64,000 nucleotides of DNA, taken from the NCBI GenBank assembly GCA_020073525.1, contig JAIQFA010000004.1:1-64000 (forward strand), read 5' to 3'. Origin of the DNA: Terriglobia bacterium. Lineage in GTDB: Bacteria; Acidobacteriota; Terriglobia; Terriglobales; Acidobacteriaceae. Shown piece after piece: positions 1 through 9,047 of this stretch. The translations under genes and the position numbers were made by a program. The notes under the pieces are model-generated. The model was not told the origin of the DNA and searched no databases. It saw only the letters and a list, made by a program, of their open reading frames with translations. The first letter of the stretch is position 1. Every line of letters begins with the position of its first letter.

Positions 1-1440
1 GTCCTGCGGCATGAACACTAGCCGCCCCTTCACGCGCTGCGGGAAGCCTGCGAGGATTTCGACTTTCTCCGCCCCGCCAGATGCCGACGCTAATTCTGTA
101 TAGACGCGCCGCGGATCGCTCTTCGCAAACTCATGCGGCCCGCGAATATAACCAGCCACCGCCGACGATGCGACCACCTCTGGACTCGCCAGGTAACACT
201 TTGCATCGCGCGAGCCCATGCGGCCTTTGAAGTTTCGATTCGTCGAGGAAATCCCAACCTCGCCTGCCTCGAGCAATCCCACGCCCAGGCCAATGCACGG
301 CCCACAGCCCGGCGGCAGCGGCTTCGCGCCCGCATCCAACAACGTCTGCCAGGTGCCTCGCTTTTCTGCTTCTTCCTGCACCCACTTGCTGGCTGCGCTC
401 AAATAGAATTTCACGCCTGCGGCAACTTTCTGACCTTTGAGCACCTTCGCCGCCGCCGCCAGATCTTCCAGCCGCGAATTCACGCACGAGATCAGATATG
501 CCTTCTGGATGGCTACTTTCTTCTTTTCCATTTCCGCGAGTGACTGCATCGCTTGCACGGTGTCGGGGCCCGAGACGTGCGGCGTCACTTGCGCGAGATC
601 GAGCGTGATCCTCGCGGCATAGATGGCATCCTTATCCGGAGCAGGGGGATTCTTCTCCCAACTCTCAATGTCTTTTTCTGAGAACCGCTCGATGCCCATC
701 GCTTTGAGCCGCTGCCGAACGCCGCGCATATAGGCGATGGTGGCCTCGTCCACCGGGAACCAGCCCACCAACGGACCCCACTCGGTTGTCATGTTCGAAA
801 TCGAAAGGCGGGCGTCCATCGAGAGCGATGCCACTCCCGGACCCGTGAACTCGACCGCCGCGTTCAGGCACTCGTCGTGGTTATAGAGTCCGCATAAAGT
901 GATGATGACGTCCTTTCCCGTAACACCGTCCGGCAACTTGCCTTCGAGCACAACCTGGATCGACCGCGGAATCTGCCACCAGAATTCGCCCGTGGCCCAG
1001 ACGGCGGCGCCATCGGTACGAACAATGGGAGTGCCGATCGCGCCCAACGCCCCGTACATATTGGAATGTGAATCCGAGGCGACCACGAACGAACCCGGGA
1101 CGACATAGCCGCGCTCGACCATGATCTGGTGCCCGATGCCCGATCCGGCGGGATAGAAATCTACGCCCTGCTCTTTGGCGAACGCTTCAATCGCGCGGTA
1201 CTTCTTCAGGTTGGCTTCATCGTGATTCTGGATGTCATGATCGAGCGCGAACGTTAGCTGCTGGGCATCTTTCACCTTCTTCGCGCCGATGCCTTTGAAC
1301 TTACTCATCACCGCCGACGTGTTGTCGTGCGTCATGCAGCGGTGCGGATGGATGGAAAGGAAATCCCCGGTGCGAAGCGGCCGGGTGGGCCCTTCGGTCA
1401 TGTGTTTCTGCGCGATTTTCTCAACGATCGTTTGGCCCAT
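1..1440 (-). CDS. Homoaconitase-like aconitase-family hydratase, large subunit (partial, C-terminus outside window)
   Basis: I translated 480 residues from the ATG at 1440; the frame stays open to the window edge. Three [4Fe-4S] ligands are visible: Cys319 (motif SCVNSR) and Cys379/Cys382 (motif GCGPCIGLG). Aconitase-fold signatures include THDNTSAV near residue 37 and ASDSHSN near 121. The motifs IVRTDGAAVWATGEFWWQIP and NMTTEWG, and the GEVGISSTNRNFKGRMG block, resemble fungal mitochondrial homoaconitase (Lys4) more than bacterial LeuC. The family interconverts tricarboxylates by dehydration and rehydration; the substrate here is unknown. It is the last gene of an apparent minus-strand operon with DinB-fold, MmgE/PrpD and HD-fold genes, and AGAGG precedes the start. 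The family call is firm, the substrate is not. Confidence 0.88.
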   Translation of the reverse strand, partial: MGQTIVEKIAQKHMTEGPTRPLRTGDFLSIHPHRCMTHDNTSAVMSKFKGIGAKKVKDAQQLTFALDHDIQNHDEANLKKYRAIEAFAKEQGVDFYPAGSGIGHQIMVERGYVVPGSFVVASDSHSNMYGALGAIGTPIVRTDGAAVWATGEFWWQIPRSIQVVLEGKLPDGVTGKDVIITLCGLYNHDECLNAAVEFTGPGVASLSMDARLSISNMTTEWGPLVGWFPVDEATIAYMRGVRQRLKAMGIERFSEKDIESWEKNPPAPDKDAIYAARITLDLAQVTPHVSGPDTVQAMQSLAEMEKKKVAIQKAYLISCVNSRLEDLAAAAKVLKGQKVAAGVKFYLSAASKWVQEEAEKRGTWQTLLDAGAKPLPPGCGPCIGLGVGLLEAGEVGISSTNRNFKGRMGSRDAKCYLASPEVVASSAVAGYIRGPHEFAKSDPRRVYTELASASGGAEKVEILAGFPQRVKGRLVFMPQD

Positions 1441-1498
1441 ATAAAACCTCTTCTGGCACTGATTGTGCCAGTCTGGGTGCGTGAAGACGGGGATCTGG

Positions 1499-1531
1499 CA
1501 CGCCCCAGCGGGGCAGAGCCCCGCTACCACA
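1499..1531. repeat. Palindromic repeat, single hairpin of the two-hairpin family
   Basis: A GCGGGGC/GCCCCGC stem flanked by CTACCAC lies in the spacer between the homoaconitase and DinB-fold genes. It matches the second hairpin of the copy at 39261-39314. Confidence 0.6.
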
Positions 1532-1542
1532 CGACACAAACC

Positions 1543-2010
1543 TCAACCCTTCCGCTTCAACTCAAACCCCAAATACATCATCTGACCGATGTGGTGATGC
1601 AGGTGAGTCGCACATTGCAGCACCATCTCGAATCGGTCGCGCGCGTCAGCACCCACCGCCGCATATTCCTTTGACCAGTCGTCCGCTGACTGGCTGTTGA
1701 TCGTGGCGAGCACCATCTCAATCGCCTGATCAAATTTCTTCAATACTTCGGCTTTGGACGGTCGCGTCGCATCCGAAAATTCCAGCGGACGATCCCTCAC
1801 ATAGCCCGTCCCGGCGATCTGCGCTCCTATGTAGTAGTTCAGATTGCCAGTGAGATGAAGGATGAGGTGGCCAAAGCTGTTGCCGAAGGCGAAGGGCTTG
1901 GCCCAGAACTGCTCGTCGCTTAGAGGCGACGCCAGGTCGCGCACTACGCCTGCCAGTTTCTTGTAACGGGCGCTTAGGTCCGATGCAATCGTCTGTTTTA
2001 GATCCGTCAT
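1543..2010 (-). CDS. DinB-fold metalloenzyme-like protein
   Basis: This 155-residue protein has the four-helix-bundle pattern of DinB/YfiT-like proteins. His residues sit at the expected metal sites: the helix containing GHLILHLTGN near residue 48, and the THLHHHIGQM motif near 137-146. Family members often act as metal-dependent thiol transferases or have no known role. It lies between MmgE/PrpD and homoaconitase genes on the same strand, with short spacers that carry palindromic repeats. No function in that pathway can be read from the sequence. The ATG follows a weak purine-rich stretch (GGGGCAAAATT). Confidence 0.8.
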   Translation of the reverse strand: MTDLKQTIASDLSARYKKLAGVVRDLASPLSDEQFWAKPFAFGNSFGHLILHLTGNLNYYIGAQIAGTGYVRDRPLEFSDATRPSKAEVLKKFDQAIEMVLATINSQSADDWSKEYAAVGADARDRFEMVLQCATHLHHHIGQMMYLGFELKRKG

Positions 2011-2032
2011 AATTTTGCCCCGGCATGGGCCA

Positions 2033-2080
2033 GTAGCCGGACTTCGTCCGGCTGGACGGACGAAGGCGTCCGTCCCTACG
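2033..2080. repeat. Two-hairpin palindromic repeat
   Basis: Two adjacent stems, AGCCGGAC/GTCCGGCT and GGACGGACG/CGTCCGTCC, are followed by CTACGT. The spacer between the MmgE/PrpD and DinB-fold genes is essentially this element. Confidence 0.75.
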
Positions 2081-2090
2081 TGGTCCGTGC

Positions 2091-3539
2091 CTAGCGGCGC
2101 TTCTTACTTGCCTTCTTGACGGCTTTCGCTTTCGGCTTCTTCATGTCTGCCTTCATTAACGCCATCAGCTTCGTGACTGACGCGCATTTCTCCAGATTCC
2201 AAATCGCGTCAATTAGCTTGTCCTGCGCTTTCGCCGACAGCACGCCTTCCGCCAGTGCCCGGAATTTTTCTTCGATTTCGGCATCGGTCAGCGGATTTCG
2301 CGGATCGCCTTTTGGATAGTCCAGCTGCTTCGAGAATTTCTTGCCGCCCGTGGTTGTGATGTTCACAATCACGCGCTGTAGCGCCGGGAAGACTTTCTCG
2401 ATCTCGGGATCGGCTACGACTTCCACTTTTTTCAGCTGCGCGCGGATCGTCGGGTCCATGATCTTCTTCATCTCGAACTGGGCCGGCGTTACCTGCCGGT
2501 CCACCAGGGCCGCCGCAATTACGTAGGGCAGCGAATGATCGGCAGTCTCTTTTGTATGCGGATCGTATTTGCTCGGATCAGAAAGAATGTCGGCCGCGCG
2601 GGCCAATGACCGGATCTGAATTTTCTCCACTTGATCCGGATGCAAGTCGTTGCTCTTGACCAGATCAAGCACCGCCGAAATCGGAGCGTGTGTCAGCGCT
2701 TCCGTCGGGAAGAATTTCATCCCGCACTGCGTGATCCGCCATGACTCGCCGAGCCCATCGGTCAGCAGGTTCTGTTTCCACTCCGGACCGTAGCAGTGGA
2801 CCAACCCTTCCTTGCCGTCGATCACGTGTTCGGGGCCGCTGTAGCCCTTCTCGGCAAGCAGCGCGGCCAGAACACCGCTCTGTGTGGCCATCGGATCGAC
2901 GGTGTTTTTCATCATGGTCAGCTTGCCCGCGGTTACCGCGCCCATGGTGCAATGCCGTGAGGCTGAGATTCCGATCGCATGCTGAATCTGTTCCCAACTC
3001 AGATGCAGTGCGCGTCCCGCCACAATCGGCGAGACGAATGCCGTCAACGTCGCGTGATGCCAGCCGCGCTCGCGGATCCCTGGAAAAGCCGCCTCGCAAA
3101 AGCGCATTTCGAACTCGTGGCCGAGCACAAATCCCACAATTAATTCCTTGCCATCGCTTTTGGCGCGCTCACAACACGCCATGGCAGCCGGGAAAATATC
3201 GGAGGGATGAGACGGGTCCTGTTTCCAGTAAATGTCGTTGTAATCCATGCAGCGGATCATCAGGGCGTTCGCCAGCGAGGCCGAAACTGCGTCCATCTTC
3301 TGACCTGTGCCGATCACGGTCGCGGGCCCGCGCCCGGCAATCTCTTTCAGGACTTCGAGGGCAATGATGACGTCGTGCTGCTGATATCCGCCTAAGGCGC
3401 ATCCGACCGAATCGAGCAGGAAGCGCTTGGTTTGGTAGACCGCGTCCTGCGAGAGCTGCTTGTATGTGAGCCCCGCCGCCCAGCGGGACATGGTCGCGGT
3501 GATGGTTTCTTTGGCTGTGCCTTGTATCCCAGTGGACAC
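2091..3539 (-). CDS. MmgE/PrpD family protein
   Basis: This 482-residue protein matches the MmgE/PrpD family: an N-terminal helical domain with the HDVIIALEVLKEIAGRG region, the substrate-site stretch CMDYNDIYW at about residues 97-105, HPSDIFPA just after, and a C-terminal alpha/beta domain. Family members include 2-methylcitrate dehydratase, immune-responsive gene 1 and fungal cis-aconitate decarboxylase. The tail is rich in Lys (AKAVKKASKKRR). The GTG start is set by AAGGAG 6 nt upstream. Pairing with a homoaconitase-type gene suggests tricarboxylate chemistry; the actual substrate is inferred only. Confidence 0.88.
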   Translation of the reverse strand: MSTGIQGTAKETITATMSRWAAGLTYKQLSQDAVYQTKRFLLDSVGCALGGYQQHDVIIALEVLKEIAGRGPATVIGTGQKMDAVSASLANALMIRCMDYNDIYWKQDPSHPSDIFPAAMACCERAKSDGKELIVGFVLGHEFEMRFCEAAFPGIRERGWHHATLTAFVSPIVAGRALHLSWEQIQHAIGISASRHCTMGAVTAGKLTMMKNTVDPMATQSGVLAALLAEKGYSGPEHVIDGKEGLVHCYGPEWKQNLLTDGLGESWRITQCGMKFFPTEALTHAPISAVLDLVKSNDLHPDQVEKIQIRSLARAADILSDPSKYDPHTKETADHSLPYVIAAALVDRQVTPAQFEMKKIMDPTIRAQLKKVEVVADPEIEKVFPALQRVIVNITTTGGKKFSKQLDYPKGDPRNPLTDAEIEEKFRALAEGVLSAKAQDKLIDAIWNLEKCASVTKLMALMKADMKKPKAKAVKKASKKRR

Positions 3540-3608
3540 GCTTTTCTCCTTACATCTCTACGTATGAACTTCTAAACAGCATTAGTGCATCCCTCTTCTA
3601 AATTGATT

Positions 3609-3634
3609 TGTCATCCTGAGCGAAGCGAAGGATG
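3609..3634. repeat. Palindromic repeat (TCATCCTGAGCGAAGCGAAGGA type)
   Basis: A 22-base core with the inner palindrome GCGAAGCG. The same core occurs inverted at 26083-26112 upstream of pyrH. It lies between the HD-fold and MmgE/PrpD genes. Confidence 0.7.
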
Positions 3635-3660
3635 ACAATTTTGAGAAAGAACTCACACGA

Positions 3661-4218
3661 TCACTTCATTTTCACGTTCTTCGGATTCTTGAACGGTAGA
3701 AACGCCATGAAATCGGCGTGGTGCACGATGAACGCCTCGGTGGTGCGCTTCACCAGATCACCTTCGGCGGCGTGCGCGGCAATGATGTGGCAGACCGCGT
3801 CCGGGACACCGCACTCCATCGCCAGCGCGACTCCGGTAAATGGATGCCGCAAGGCTTCTCCGCGCTCGCTTTGCCGGCTTTTGCCGTCCGGACCGATCTC
3901 ATACTCCAGCAATTTGCCGACGTCTGCCAGGATCGCGCCGGCAATCACCACGTCGGTGTCGATCGGCAGGGCTCGGCCCATGAAATTCGTCATCGCTTTC
4001 GCACTGTCGCGCGCAATGTGCACCACGCAGCGCTTGTGCTCCATGAAGGTGATCGGACAATTCGGAACCAGCAGCGTAAAAGGAATCTGATTCAGATCAT
4101 CAGGCTTCAGCGGGCTGCGCTCCAGCGCCTTGATCCAGGCTTGCGTCACCTGCTCACGCAGTTTGGGATCGCTGATCCATTTGATTTCCGGCCACAGCCG
4201 TTCGACGGCCTCCCGCAT
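3661..4218 (-). CDS. HD-domain fold protein with altered HD dyad
   Basis: The 185-residue protein has HD-superfamily spacing: His in EHKRCVVHIARDS, then the position of the HD dyad, then RHPFTGVALA, IIAAHAAEGD and VHHADFMAF. At the dyad the sequence reads GAILADVGK, so the usual His of HDxGK is Ala. The other family histidines remain. Metal binding at the dyad may therefore be changed, or the protein may be non-catalytic. It starts the apparent operon leading to MmgE/PrpD, DinB-fold and homoaconitase genes. A strong AGGAGG lies 8 nt before the ATG. Confidence 0.72.
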   Translation of the reverse strand: MREAVERLWPEIKWISDPKLREQVTQAWIKALERSPLKPDDLNQIPFTLLVPNCPITFMEHKRCVVHIARDSAKAMTNFMGRALPIDTDVVIAGAILADVGKLLEYEIGPDGKSRQSERGEALRHPFTGVALAMECGVPDAVCHIIAAHAAEGDLVKRTTEAFIVHHADFMAFLPFKNPKNVKMK

Positions 4219-4311
4219 GGGCAGGACCTCCTTACAGGACTCAATAGACTATCGGAGTCTAGGACATGCGTCGAGGGCGCAAGACACCCCAGAATGTGAC
4301 CTGAAATCAGC

Positions 4312-4340
4312 GGCGGAGACGCGGCAAGCCGCGTCTCTAC
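4312..4340. repeat. Palindromic repeat (GAGACGCGGC type)
   Basis: GAGACGCGGC and its complement GCCGCGTCTC flank a short AA loop, followed by TAC. Copies recur at 33778-33836, 40155-40235, 42161-42225 and 56739-57699. Confidence 0.75.
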
Positions 4341-4363
4341 AGAGGATCCGTCTCCGATGCCAA

Positions 4364-7300
4364 TTACTTCTCGATGGGCAATAATTCGATGCTGCAACCG
4401 GAGGCGCTGCAGGTGAGTTGTCCGCGGCGAACGATTTTGACCGACGACACGTCTGGGAACCTTACCGGGAAATCCTTCTCCCGAAGCTGCTCAGACGCGG
4501 AACGCAGGCTTTCGTCGCCGTCAACAAACTCGGCGCGCTCCGGACGAGGCGAGCTGTCAAATACCAGGTTGAACCGCGCTGAAACCGGCTTGCTCGTGAT
4601 TGGAGCGAGCTTCACCGTTCGCGCTTGCACCAATTCCGCTGGAGCCTGCTTGATATCTTTCTCCACCGCGCTGGGATCGCTAGCCAATTTCGCCAAGCGC
4701 GTCCGCGAATCCTGCACATCACTCCCACCCGCCGCCACAGCCAGCGCGTACATATGACGCGCCTTCTCGGCCTGCCCTTGCTTTTCGAGGACCTGGGCTA
4801 GGCGGTTGGCAACCGTGCCCGACTGGCTCAGGAGCCACGCCGATTGCAGAAACTGCATGGCTGGCAGATTTTCTCCGCGCTGAAATTTTGCCCATCCCAT
4901 GCGCGCCCATGCCAGTGCCACCAGCCGCATCGACGAAAACGCGGACGGGCCCAGCCGGTCCAACTCGCCCGAGTCGAACTGACCTCCAATGTCGTACAGC
5001 ACCTGCTGCGCATCGTTTTCGATCTGCGCCGGGTCAATATCGTTCGTCGTCTTCAATGCCGACGCGAAAATATCCTGGCCAGGATCTCCGCCCGCGCTAC
5101 CTGTCAGTCCCTTCATCAGCTCTTGCGCTTTTTCTTTCTCCCCCAATCTTCCGTACACCTGCGCCAACGCCATCTTGGTTTCCGAATCATCCGGAGGAAT
5201 CGCGGCGGCCGCTTCCAGTTCGGTGCGCGCGTCGGCATCGCGCCCCAACTGTGCGAGCAACACGCCGAGATTCTTCAGTGTCGTCTTGTCGTAAGGAGCC
5301 GTTTCCAGTTGCTTGCGGTAAGCCGCGATCGCCTCGTCAGTCTTCCCGGTTTGCTGCAACTCCATCGCCAAGTCGCCATTCGCGTGCTTATGATTCGGAT
5401 CGAGCTCAATCTGCTTGCGAAACGCCGCGATCGCCTCCGCATGATTGTTCGTTCCGGCGTAGGCGAGCCCCAGGTCATACCATCCGTCTTTCAGACTTGA
5501 ATCCCCGTCCACCGCACGCTTTAGCAGGTCAATCGCCGTGCGGTAATCCTTGCTCTGCAGCGCTTTCACTCCCGCCTTATGCAGCTCCGCGGGAGTTCCT
5601 TCCATTTTCGATGCCGCCTGCGCCCCTTGCCCGGACGGCGTCAGGATGCTGCACGACAACAGCTGATCTTCGTCGCCGCGCGCCGCATTGCGAAACGATT
5701 CATAGTCCGCACGCCGCGCCGCCGCCACCTCGTTCGTCTTCACAACCAGTCTTCGCTCGCCTTCTAAAATTCCCTTGTTCAGGGAATAGGTCGAGGAATA
5801 GTCGCCATAATCGCGCGACATTCTCACGGCCGTCGGCGTGCGCACCGTGTAGTTTGCGGGAAACTGCAAGCGGACGCGGTAGTCTATTTCGCCGGCAGGC
5901 CCGATGTTCAGAGGCTCCTTGCTTTTTTCCGATTCTCGAATCGCCGGCAATCCCAGCGGCGGGATGGGACGAAAATTTACGCTGGTCGAGGGCACCACAA
6001 AATACCGGTCCTGGCGCAGGCGATACTTCAGATGAAAGGGCTTGCTCGTGTCCTCGATGGGATCAATCTGAACGTCATCGACATCGCCCGGCAGGCCCCA
6101 ACCCGCAGTGAGCACGTTTACCAAGTCCTTCCAGCGCGCCTGCGGAAGTCTGCGGAAACCGGCTCGCATCGGCCAGTCGCGATCTCCCTGAGCATTGACT
6201 TCCAGCGTGGCATCGAGCGCGCCATACTCACTAAATTTGCCGTCGAGCGTGAAATGCATGAAAGTCTTGACCGGAGAATCGGCGGGCGTCCGCTGCAAGC
6301 CTCCTTCTGCGTCTTCTGACGCCAGCACCGCCTGCTTATTTCGCAACTGGTAAAGAATCAGCCCAAAGGGAGTCACCTCCGGAGTCGTATCGAGCCAAAT
6401 GAGTCCCGGTCCCAGTCGCGCCGCCGTGATCACGTGATCGAATTGCGCGGGTGAGGGGACGTCCGCATCCAGCTTGCGCGAGCTGTCGATCAGCACTGGA
6501 TAGCTTTGAATTCCCTCCGCCCGCAGCATTGCGGAGAACAACGTGTGCTTGTCCTTGCAATCGCCGTAACCATTCTGCAGAACGTCGGAAGGCGAATGCG
6601 GCTGGTAGCGCCCGATTCCGAGCGAGATGCTGACGTAACGCACATTCCGCGCCACGAAATCGTAGAGCCGGCGCGCTTTCTCGGTGGGTGTGTCCGCACC
6701 CTTGGTGAGTTCGTCAGCTTTCTTCCGCACGCTGTCGTCGATCGTCATGCGTTCGCCCTGCAGCTTGGCATACCACTGCGCCACCTGCTTCCAGTCGGTG
6801 AAGGTCGTCAGTTGCACATCCGGACCGGTTGCCTCGTCTTCATCTTTCTCTTTGTCACGCTCTGGCTGGATGTCTTTCACTACCCACGTGTAAATGCGCC
6901 GGTCTCCCGAGTCCTGAATCTCCGGTTGCCGCTTCGGCGTCTTGAGTTTCACGTCGCGTGACTTGGGAACATCAAGTTCCAGCCGGTCTTCGTTGACCGC
7001 GATGCCCTTGGGAAAGGTGTACTCGTACCAGAAGTTTCCCGCGGCGAGCGGGGTGAGAACCCGCGTCACCGTGCGGTATTCCAGCGTGTCGCCGGGCTGC
7101 AGCGCGGTCACGGAAATATGCCGCTGGCGGTAGTCGCTGTACATGGGAGCTTCTTTCAGCACATCGGGAGCAAAGTCCTGCGCGGTCGAATCCGGCGTGA
7201 CCACCACCTGGCCATCCGGCTTGCGCACGCGGACATACTCTACTTCCAGTTTCTCGGTTGCCGATGAGTATCCGAAAACCAACTGGCCGAAGTCTTCCAC

Positions 7301-7537
7301 GCCTGCCTGGCTCTGGATCCGGACCACGGCCTCCGTCTCGCGAACTTCGGTTCCGTCGTTTTCAAAGCGGGCGCGATTCAGGATTCGTTCGAAGACCGCC
7401 GCCTCTTCGGCGTTATTCGTTGTCTTTTTGGACGAAGATGAAGACGGGGGCTGCGCCAGAGCGTCCGCGGCCATTGCGACGACGAATGAGCAGACGAGTA
7501 AAAAGCCAACCACGACGCGTGACACGCGATAGGACAT
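4364..7537 (-). CDS. Secreted DUF3857/transglutaminase-like protein with TPR repeats
   Basis: The 1057-residue protein has a signal peptide (residues 1-29, ending ADALAQ). A DUF3857 region covers about 60-260. A transglutaminase-like domain near 300-420 keeps Cys (NGYGDCKDKH), His (AQFDHVI) and Asp (IWLDTTPE). From about 660 to 960 there are tandem TPR helices (LHKAGVKALQSKDYRTAID, DGWYDLGLAYAGTNNHAEAI and so on). DUF3857 plus transglutaminase proteins are periplasmic and common in Acidobacteriota and Bacteroidota; their substrate is usually unknown. It diverges from the Ig-like protein at 7586 across a 48-bp region with a perfect palindrome. Confidence 0.85.
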   Translation of the reverse strand: MSYRVSRVVVGFLLVCSFVVAMAADALAQPPSSSSSKKTTNNAEEAAVFERILNRARFENDGTEVRETEAVVRIQSQAGVEDFGQLVFGYSSATEKLEVEYVRVRKPDGQVVVTPDSTAQDFAPDVLKEAPMYSDYRQRHISVTALQPGDTLEYRTVTRVLTPLAAGNFWYEYTFPKGIAVNEDRLELDVPKSRDVKLKTPKRQPEIQDSGDRRIYTWVVKDIQPERDKEKDEDEATGPDVQLTTFTDWKQVAQWYAKLQGERMTIDDSVRKKADELTKGADTPTEKARRLYDFVARNVRYVSISLGIGRYQPHSPSDVLQNGYGDCKDKHTLFSAMLRAEGIQSYPVLIDSSRKLDADVPSPAQFDHVITAARLGPGLIWLDTTPEVTPFGLILYQLRNKQAVLASEDAEGGLQRTPADSPVKTFMHFTLDGKFSEYGALDATLEVNAQGDRDWPMRAGFRRLPQARWKDLVNVLTAGWGLPGDVDDVQIDPIEDTSKPFHLKYRLRQDRYFVVPSTSVNFRPIPPLGLPAIRESEKSKEPLNIGPAGEIDYRVRLQFPANYTVRTPTAVRMSRDYGDYSSTYSLNKGILEGERRLVVKTNEVAAARRADYESFRNAARGDEDQLLSCSILTPSGQGAQAASKMEGTPAELHKAGVKALQSKDYRTAIDLLKRAVDGDSSLKDGWYDLGLAYAGTNNHAEAIAAFRKQIELDPNHKHANGDLAMELQQTGKTDEAIAAYRKQLETAPYDKTTLKNLGVLLAQLGRDADARTELEAAAAIPPDDSETKMALAQVYGRLGEKEKAQELMKGLTGSAGGDPGQDIFASALKTTNDIDPAQIENDAQQVLYDIGGQFDSGELDRLGPSAFSSMRLVALAWARMGWAKFQRGENLPAMQFLQSAWLLSQSGTVANRLAQVLEKQGQAEKARHMYALAVAAGGSDVQDSRTRLAKLASDPSAVEKDIKQAPAELVQARTVKLAPITSKPVSARFNLVFDSSPRPERAEFVDGDESLRSASEQLREKDFPVRFPDVSSVKIVRRGQLTCSASGCSIELLPIEK

Positions 7538-7548
7538 ATTGCAGTTCT

Positions 7549-7572
7549 TTTACGCTGTGCCCAGCGTAAAAT
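7549..7572. promoter_or_regulatory. Perfect 10-bp inverted repeat between divergent genes
   Basis: TTTTACGCTG and its exact complement CAGCGTAAAA are separated by TGCC. The repeat occupies half of the 48-bp spacer between two divergent 5' ends. It could be an operator for both genes or a structure in one leader. Confidence 0.45.
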
Positions 7573-7585
7573 CAAACGAACGAGG

Positions 7586-8254
7586 ATGAATTTCAAGAAG
7601 ACAATCTGGCTTGCGGCGATCTTGCTTGGCTTCTGCGCTGTACTCGCCGCGCAGACCACGCCGCTCGCCGTGGTCGATGAACCGCTGCCTGCAAGCGACG
7701 CAGGCGTGGAATTCCACGTTCTTCTCCATGCCACCGGAGGCGCTCCGCCCTACGTCTGGAGCGTCGCCAGTGGCGAACTTCCCGAAGGAGTCACGTTTAC
7801 TCCAGAAGGCCTTCTGGGGGGACGTCCCACGAAACCGGGATCTTTCGCGCTAACCTTAAAAGTCGAAGACTCGGGCCGTCCCGCGCATACCATCAACAAA
7901 GAGTTCCGAGTCGTGGTCGTCGCGGCTCTGTTGCTGGAATGGCTGCAACCTCCCAAGGTTCGCGACAACCGGATTGACGGCTCCGTCCAGGTCTCTAATG
8001 GTTCGACGAACTCCTTTGACCTGACGGTAGTCATCGTGGCAGTCGCCGAAAACGGTCGAGCGACGGCCATCGGCTACGAGCGTTTCGCGTTGAAGCCCGG
8101 CACTACCAATGTTCCAATTCCGTTTGGAAACACGCTGCCCTACGGAGGGTATGTCATCCACGCCGACGCCATCGCCGAAATCCCCGCCAAGAACGCCATC
8201 CTTCGCCAGAGGCTGCAAACGCCGCAGCCCTTGCAGGTCGTGCCAGCACCATAG
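7586..8254 (+). CDS. Secreted Ig-like (He_PIG type) domain protein
   Basis: The protein is 222 residues with an N-terminal signal peptide ending near AVLAAQ (residue 23). Residues about 35-110 carry the putative-Ig pattern: GGAPPYVWSVASGELPEG, then LLGGRPTKPGSFALTLKV. The rest looks like a second beta-rich domain (LEWLQPPKVRDNRIDG onward). Such domains are cell-surface or periplasmic binding modules; no catalytic residues are apparent. The ATG is preceded by ACGAGG. It diverges from the DUF3857 gene and may share regulation through the palindrome between them. Confidence 0.7.
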   Translation: MNFKKTIWLAAILLGFCAVLAAQTTPLAVVDEPLPASDAGVEFHVLLHATGGAPPYVWSVASGELPEGVTFTPEGLLGGRPTKPGSFALTLKVEDSGRPAHTINKEFRVVVVAALLLEWLQPPKVRDNRIDGSVQVSNGSTNSFDLTVVIVAVAENGRATAIGYERFALKPGTTNVPIPFGNTLPYGGYVIHADAIAEIPAKNAILRQRLQTPQPLQVVPAP

Positions 8255-8360
8255 CGATCATGCCAGCGACGTTTCTTGCTTTTTGGGGGCTCTTCCGCTA
8301 GATTTCATCTTTCCCTGATCTGACGAGCGGGCATGCCGAAACTTGCCTGCGGGAGTATGT

Positions 8361-9023
8361 ATGAAGCGGAGCTATATTGGGCTCGCCTTGTGCGCGCTGG
8401 TGGCGGTGGGAGCAGTGCTGAGCTTGCCGAGTTGCGGCCACGATCAAAAGCTGGTGAGCCTTCAGATTCAACCCGTCTCCTTTACGTTTGGGGCACCGGA
8501 TCCTACGTTGACCGAACAATTCACTGCCATCGGAACTTATATCCATCCCCCCGCGACCAAAGACATTACCAGCCAAGCGACTTGGAAGATCGACGATGGC
8601 ATGGTTACGATGACGACCCCGGGCTTGATGTCTCCAGCGGGGAACCTCTGTGGTGGGGGGAATATCTCGGCAAGTGCTCCTGAAGGCACGGGCGGAGCGA
8701 GCAACATCGTAATTGGCTATGCGACGGTGACGGTAAATGATCCCGCTGACCCAAACTGCCCGGGTGGTGGCACGCAAGCCACGCTAAGCGTACAGATCTC
8801 GCCAAGCGGGACTGGAACGGTAACCAGCCTGACGGGCGGTATTAACTGCCCGTCCGTTTCGTGCATTGCCGTGTTCCCAGTAGGAGCTTCGGTCGGGCTG
8901 ACAGCCCAGCCCATTTCTCCTCATAGTTTTTTGAGTTGGGCGGGATGCACTACGTCTTCGCAAAATAGCTGTACTGTCACCATCCCGACGGGCGGAGCCA
9001 ACGTAGTAGCGACGTTCCAATAG
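8361..9023 (+). CDS. Lipoprotein with BIG2-like and InlB-type repeat domains
   Basis: I start it at the ATG at 8361, five bases after GGGAG, rather than the upstream TTG. The 220-residue product has a lipoprotein signal (MKRSYIGLALCALVAVGAV) and a lipobox LPSC, so it should be lipid-anchored. The middle (VSLQIQPVSFTFGAPDPTLT onward) resembles BIG2 Ig-like folds. The C-terminal 70 residues (GTGTVTSLTGGINCPS to GGANVVATFQ) match the divergent InlB B-repeat pattern with conserved Cys pairs. Its binding partner is unknown. Confidence 0.7.
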   Translation: MKRSYIGLALCALVAVGAVLSLPSCGHDQKLVSLQIQPVSFTFGAPDPTLTEQFTAIGTYIHPPATKDITSQATWKIDDGMVTMTTPGLMSPAGNLCGGGNISASAPEGTGGASNIVIGYATVTVNDPADPNCPGGGTQATLSVQISPSGTGTVTSLTGGINCPSVSCIAVFPVGASVGLTAQPISPHSFLSWAGCTTSSQNSCTVTIPTGGANVVATFQ

Positions 9024-9047
9024 AGGTGCGAAGAACCCTGCCTGCCG

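Noticed and set aside
133-543. Plus-strand frame opposite the homoaconitase
   Set aside because: The minus strand holds the conserved iron-sulfur ligands; this frame is antisense.
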